DNA of 64,000 nt from Microthyrium microscopicum. Lineage: Eukaryota > Ascomycota > Dothideomycetes > Microthyriales > Microthyriaceae. A program made the position numbers and the translations under genes. Under the pieces are notes generated by a model. It worked only from the letters and a program-made list of their open reading frames with translations, was not told the DNA's origin and made no database searches. This document shows positions 60,480-64,000 of this stretch, one piece after another (within the stretch, counting starts at the first letter, position 1; each line of letters opens with the position of its first letter). The stretch covers positions 2,549,038 to 2,613,037 of the forward strand of contig MU004232.1 in the NCBI GenBank assembly GCA_010405405.1. Direction: 5' to 3'.

Positions 60480-62165
60480 ATGGATTCCCAGAACAGGCGC
60501 AACATGCGCCTGTTCATTGTACCTGCTACTGGACTCGTCGTTGCGTCTCTGGCTACAGTCAACCTCGTTTTCATGACCAAGGATTCGAACACTGTTGACC
60601 TCGGACTACCGTCATTCAAGACCACAAGTATAGCAGCCGCTGCCTTGAATGGAGCAACTGCCGTTACCATACTTGCTACATCAGTTACACATTCGATGGA
60701 CCTTAAACCAAGGGTCTATTTTCGAGCTGTATTGGGTTTGGTAGGAGCAGTGGTTGCTTTGGCGTCAATGGTCATCACCGTCAATATCATTATTCTCAAA
60801 AGGATAAATCCTTCCAAACTCGAAGCTAGCAAGGCATCGCCAGTGATCTCAACTGAGACAGAACTCATTGCATGGGCTTTATATACGGCTTTCACCCTAG
60901 CATTCTATGTCTTGTTGGCTGCTTTACCACACAGACAAGTCGTAAACCATGGCCATTCCACATGGACGACTTCAACACTAAGCTTTTACGGCGACAAGAA
61001 GACCAGTAATGGATCAAACATAACACAATCACCGCCAACTCCTCTCCGCGAACTCTCACCTCCCATTCCTCAAGTATCAACCCATACACAAAAGCCTTTG
61101 CAAAATAATTCCCGAAGAAGCTCTTGGCGAGATTCGTTAGCCTCTCTACAACAGGTGGTTCGTCCAAGCCATTCAAACAACTCTTTCCAGTCTAGAAAAC
61201 GGCTACTTAACAGCGGGCCTTCAACAGCCAGGAGCTCGTACTCCAAAGAGACGCAAAGCTTCATGTCCATGGACTCCAAGTCAATCACCAATACAGAACG
61301 CTCAGATACCCTGGATTCTCAGACCTGGGATCTTTGGTGCAAAGAAGTCCAGATTGGCGAGCAATCCTCCCCAACTGCTCGCAAGACCGGACAGATGCCA
61401 CTGGGCACCTCTCTCGAAACCATACCAGGCAGTCGGCCCAGCAGCCCAGGGAAACCCCTAGATGGGCCCTTTGCAGAAATCGAGTCGCAAATCGAAACAA
61501 GTCTCTTCCGGTCACCTTCGTCCCTCGCCAACCACACGCCTACAACATCCACCGATCACCTCCGACCCATCCCACGCTCCAGCTCCTCCTTCCGTCTGGC
61601 TCGCGACTTCTCTCCCAACCGGCCGTCCACTCATACTTCTTCTTCCGCCTCTCTCGCCTCCCTCGATTTCGATGCCTATCAACCCACCACTATCACACGC
61701 CCACCAACAGCTATGAGCACAACATCCACAATCCGCCCCTCCACATCCCTCAGCGTGCGCCGCCCTGTAGTCCGCATACCATCCCGCCCCACGACACCAG
61801 CCGTGGTAGAAGCACACATCCACCCGCTCTTCCGCACCGACTCGCCCACGCCTCCACCTAATGCCTCCGCAAACACTGTCGTCCACGCGTCGCCATTTAG
61901 CGGCCAAGTCATCGGACAAGTACACACACCTGGCGCTGCAAATCAAACGTGGTCGAGCGTATCCGCGCGCTCATACACCAGCGTACGCGCACCAAGTCGT
62001 TCCAACAGCCGACTAGGCGAGCGTATTGACGAGGACGCTGTGACGCCTAGCAGCTATTTTGCTGGCCCAGGTAGTCGGTCTGGCAGTGGACGGTCGACGC
62101 CGACGGGCACGAAGATGGCCATTCCGGATTTTGTGTTAGGGGTCAGTAAGGAGCGATTGATCTGA
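60480..62165 (+). CDS. Four-transmembrane protein with a long disordered tail
   Basis: An intronless gene for 561 residues; I chose the first in-frame ATG. Hydrophobic helices fall at about residues 11-32, 50-70, 80-106 and 128-149, with short loops, so both ends should face the same side. Residues 150-561 are rich in Ser, Thr, Pro and Arg, low in hydrophobics and probably disordered, with many potential phosphosites (for example RSSSSFRLARD, RPSTSLSVRRP). I do not recognise a named family. Tetraspan proteins with such tails occur in fungal plasma membranes, but a role cannot be inferred. The codon pattern becomes markedly C-ending toward the 3' end. Confidence 0.75.
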   Translation: MDSQNRRNMRLFIVPATGLVVASLATVNLVFMTKDSNTVDLGLPSFKTTSIAAAALNGATAVTILATSVTHSMDLKPRVYFRAVLGLVGAVVALASMVITVNIIILKRINPSKLEASKASPVISTETELIAWALYTAFTLAFYVLLAALPHRQVVNHGHSTWTTSTLSFYGDKKTSNGSNITQSPPTPLRELSPPIPQVSTHTQKPLQNNSRRSSWRDSLASLQQVVRPSHSNNSFQSRKRLLNSGPSTARSSYSKETQSFMSMDSKSITNTERSDTLDSQTWDLWCKEVQIGEQSSPTARKTGQMPLGTSLETIPGSRPSSPGKPLDGPFAEIESQIETSLFRSPSSLANHTPTTSTDHLRPIPRSSSSFRLARDFSPNRPSTHTSSSASLASLDFDAYQPTTITRPPTAMSTTSTIRPSTSLSVRRPVVRIPSRPTTPAVVEAHIHPLFRTDSPTPPPNASANTVVHASPFSGQVIGQVHTPGAANQTWSSVSARSYTSVRAPSRSNSRLGERIDEDAVTPSSYFAGPGSRSGSGRSTPTGTKMAIPDFVLGVSKERLI

Positions 62166-62684
62166 GCCAAACTATGAAAAATGGGGCTTCAGGATTTTTC
62201 TACGTTGGTTTGCATGTTGACGTGTTTGTTATGGGGCGTTTTCTGGATGCATTTATTATTAGGATACCCACGATTTGGCTGATGACTTTTCCCTTTTTTT
62301 GAAACAGCGAGGACAATCTCGTAGCATATATTTATTGTATATATCTTAACTTTTATGAGGCGCGATTTAACGGCCGCACAAAGCAACGACTGCAGAATGC
62401 AATGAAGACAATTATATACAATTAGACTTTCTAGCATGCTAACAATACTCCAGTGACTGCAGAGCCATGGGCAGTTTCAATTAGTCCAAAAACCAGTCGT
62501 TGACTTGGATGAGAACATGATAATTGCCTCAGTACGGACAAGGTTTTAGTCAAACAGCATAACTGTCTATCTTCCCTGGAGGTTCCTGGGACATAAGACC
62601 TTTAACTATTTTCCAAAATGGATAGCGAATACGGCTCACTCTTCAAACCGTCATATCGATGCGGTGATGGCCCATCGTTACAGT
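62166..62684. other. Convergent 3' regions, no gene seen
   Basis: AT-richer spacer of 519 bp between two convergent genes. The short minus-strand frame at 62,189-62,437 is Cys/Asn-rich and without homology. Confidence 0.5.
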
Positions 62685-63788
62685 TCACCGCACAGCTTTC
62701 TCTTTCGCAAGACCATAAATCCCACGGGCCTTGATCAACGACTCCCCAATCTTCACTGATCGCTCACCCTCTGGTAAACATACCGACAGATCTGTTACTT
62801 GTTGTTCAAGTAGTTCCCAGAATTGCTCGTTATCCTTTTCTGTCATTGCCATCAACTCAGCCCGCTTGCCTTCGAGAATTTGTTTTTTCGCCTCAATACG
62901 ACCAGTCAGCTTCTTCATATTCTTCCTCAACGTAACGAGCTTTGTTCGCCGCGACTTGATCAATTTCCGTCGAACCTTTGGATCAGCCTTATGTTCCAGC
63001 GCCTCCATCTTCTCAGACAGAAATTTGACATCATCCATGGCAGAAGAAAAGTCATGAAGAAGCCTATACGGTCCCGTCACAAATGGCAACGCCTGCCGTA
63101 GCTCAATCAACTCCTCTTTCGACGGACACGCCGGAAACTCGTTCTTGGTAATAGGCGCATGATAGCCCGTGAAGAGGCCAGCTTTCCATATTCCGTCAAC
63201 CTTCTGATAAGTTGCGCGCGAAGAACAGCGTTCCTTCTCCAAGAAGACATTATGCACAACAGTATGCGCATTCTCGAATTGCGCAAGCAGCAAATCCAAT
63301 CGTGGTCGCAAAGGAATGGGCAACTGCGGCCTTGATATCTGCCATGGGCGGCGCCATGGGCGGGAAGTTTCTTGTGGAATTTCGCTCTCCGGGACAAGGG
63401 CAGGGCCAACATCACAAATGGCGTTCCCTAGGATCCAGATATTGCGGATGTGTTTTGCGTTGCTGAGGTTTAGAGGTGGTGCGATTTTGATGGCCTGCGC
63501 TGTGCTGCCGGAAAAGCCATGTTCTGGAGTGCGTGTCATTTGGAAATTGAGAGCTTCTTTGGCTATGAAGCAGTGGGTGGAGTTCCAGCGGAGGTCGAGA
63601 ACGAACCAGGACTTGCGCAGGTATGTGAGCTCAGATTCGGATCGTAAGGTTGGGCCGGCGTTGTGGATTGCGGCGAGGGTTGGGAGGTCGAGCATATCGT
63701 AGATCATCCATCTGAGTTCGAGGGGAAGAGATAGGAAGCGAGGAAATGTTTCTGGAGCGTCCGGTTGCATGATTTTCTGAGGAGGCAT
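62685..63788 (-). CDS. F-box/2EXR-like protein with C-terminal coiled coil
   Basis: A frame of 367 residues from the ATG at 63786-63788. An in-frame upstream ATG at 63945-63947 would add 53 residues, and I cannot exclude it. Residues 15-33 (FPRFLSLPLELRWMIYDML) match the short FxxLPxELRxxIW/Y motif that starts fungal 2EXR and F-box-like domains, usually followed by a variable ligand-binding body. Residues 252-330 are Lys/Glu/Leu-rich with heptad spacing and should form a coiled coil. Such proteins are numerous in filamentous fungi and mostly uncharacterised; adaptor roles are likely but unproven. Confidence 0.7.
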   Translation of the reverse strand: MPPQKIMQPDAPETFPRFLSLPLELRWMIYDMLDLPTLAAIHNAGPTLRSESELTYLRKSWFVLDLRWNSTHCFIAKEALNFQMTRTPEHGFSGSTAQAIKIAPPLNLSNAKHIRNIWILGNAICDVGPALVPESEIPQETSRPWRRPWQISRPQLPIPLRPRLDLLLAQFENAHTVVHNVFLEKERCSSRATYQKVDGIWKAGLFTGYHAPITKNEFPACPSKEELIELRQALPFVTGPYRLLHDFSSAMDDVKFLSEKMEALEHKADPKVRRKLIKSRRTKLVTLRKNMKKLTGRIEAKKQILEGKRAELMAMTEKDNEQFWELLEQQVTDLSVCLPEGERSVKIGESLIKARGIYGLAKEKAVR

Positions 63789-64000
63789 TTTGTCTGAATG
63801 AGAAGTTGGGGTTATCGCAGGTTCAGTGGAGGTTCTGCAGTATCCAAAGCAACATAGGTCGCGGCGCGGAAGATTTGGAGTTTGCCGATACCTCATGTTA
63901 TGAATTGCGAGGTGAAGTTGAGAGATTGAGGTAAAACGTGACCCCATGCAGTCTCACTTGAGGTAGTGAGGTGACAGTTGCAGGAGGACAGGTGCAGTAG
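63789..64000 (-). promoter_or_regulatory. Upstream region or extended 5' end of the 2EXR-like gene
   Basis: It contains the alternative upstream ATG at 63945-63947, in frame with the gene. The window ends before any further gene. Confidence 0.4.

Overview
The window looks like a Pezizomycotina (filamentous ascomycete) chromosome with a two-compartment, isochore-like structure. The evidence is short GT-AG introns of about 45-75 nt with CTRAY-type branch sites, fungal gene families (RTA1-like, BYS1/thaumatin-like antigen, Tsc2, Cse1, Rad23), and AT-rich tracts bearing the signature of repeat-induced point mutation (RIP). In those tracts CA and TG dinucleotides are almost gone, C survives mostly before T and G mostly after A, and broken reading frames stop only at TAA or TAG. 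I cannot name the species.

Region 1 (1 to about 33,200) is a nested graveyard of transposable elements. From left to right it holds: the last 30 bp of an LTR; a 1.64-kb repeat (A1); a Ty3/Gypsy element on the minus strand (Gypsy-1, 1671-10408, two 361-bp LTRs, 5-bp target duplication); a second and third copy of the 1.64-kb repeat, the third split by a 1.9-kb insertion with a 15-bp target duplication that I read as a truncated non-LTR element; and then one long decayed reading frame resembling fungal Tnp2/DUF4218-like transposases. That frame is split by two LTR insertions: a short, GC-normal, TRIM-like element (18109-19303, 213-bp LTRs, target duplication CTTTT) and a second Gypsy element on the plus strand (Gypsy-2, 20105-27885, 229-bp LTRs, target duplication TATTA). 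Taking both insertions out restores a single frame. A further decayed, unidentified frame ends at 33,269, just past the RIP boundary.

Region 2 (about 33,200-56,770) is the gene compartment. It contains an RTA1-like membrane protein, a small secreted BYS1-like protein, a doubtful small gene, a 334-bp MITE-like element, an O-acetylhomoserine sulfhydrylase gene (8 exons), tsc2 (minus), cse1 (plus, divergent from tsc2) and rad23 (minus, convergent with cse1). About 3.9 kb with no gene I can support follows rad23.

Region 3 (56,770-59,936) is an AT-rich, RIP-mutated DNA transposon. Its terminal inverted repeats and a subterminal hairpin match the MITE at 38,545-38,878, so the two are one family of full-length and short forms.

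Region 4 (59,937-64,000) carries a four-helix membrane protein with a long Ser/Pro-rich tail and a protein with an F-box/2EXR-like N-terminus and a coiled coil.

The host genes serve sulfur amino-acid synthesis (met17-type), TORC1 restraint (Tsc2 GAP), importin-alpha recycling (Cse1) and ubiquitin shuttling and DNA repair (Rad23). They are neighbours rather than a functional cluster. The most noteworthy points are the young TRIM-like LTR element with a perfect ATF/CREB site, the transposon/MITE family with a position-conserved hairpin, and the layered insertion history that can be read from target duplications and frames.
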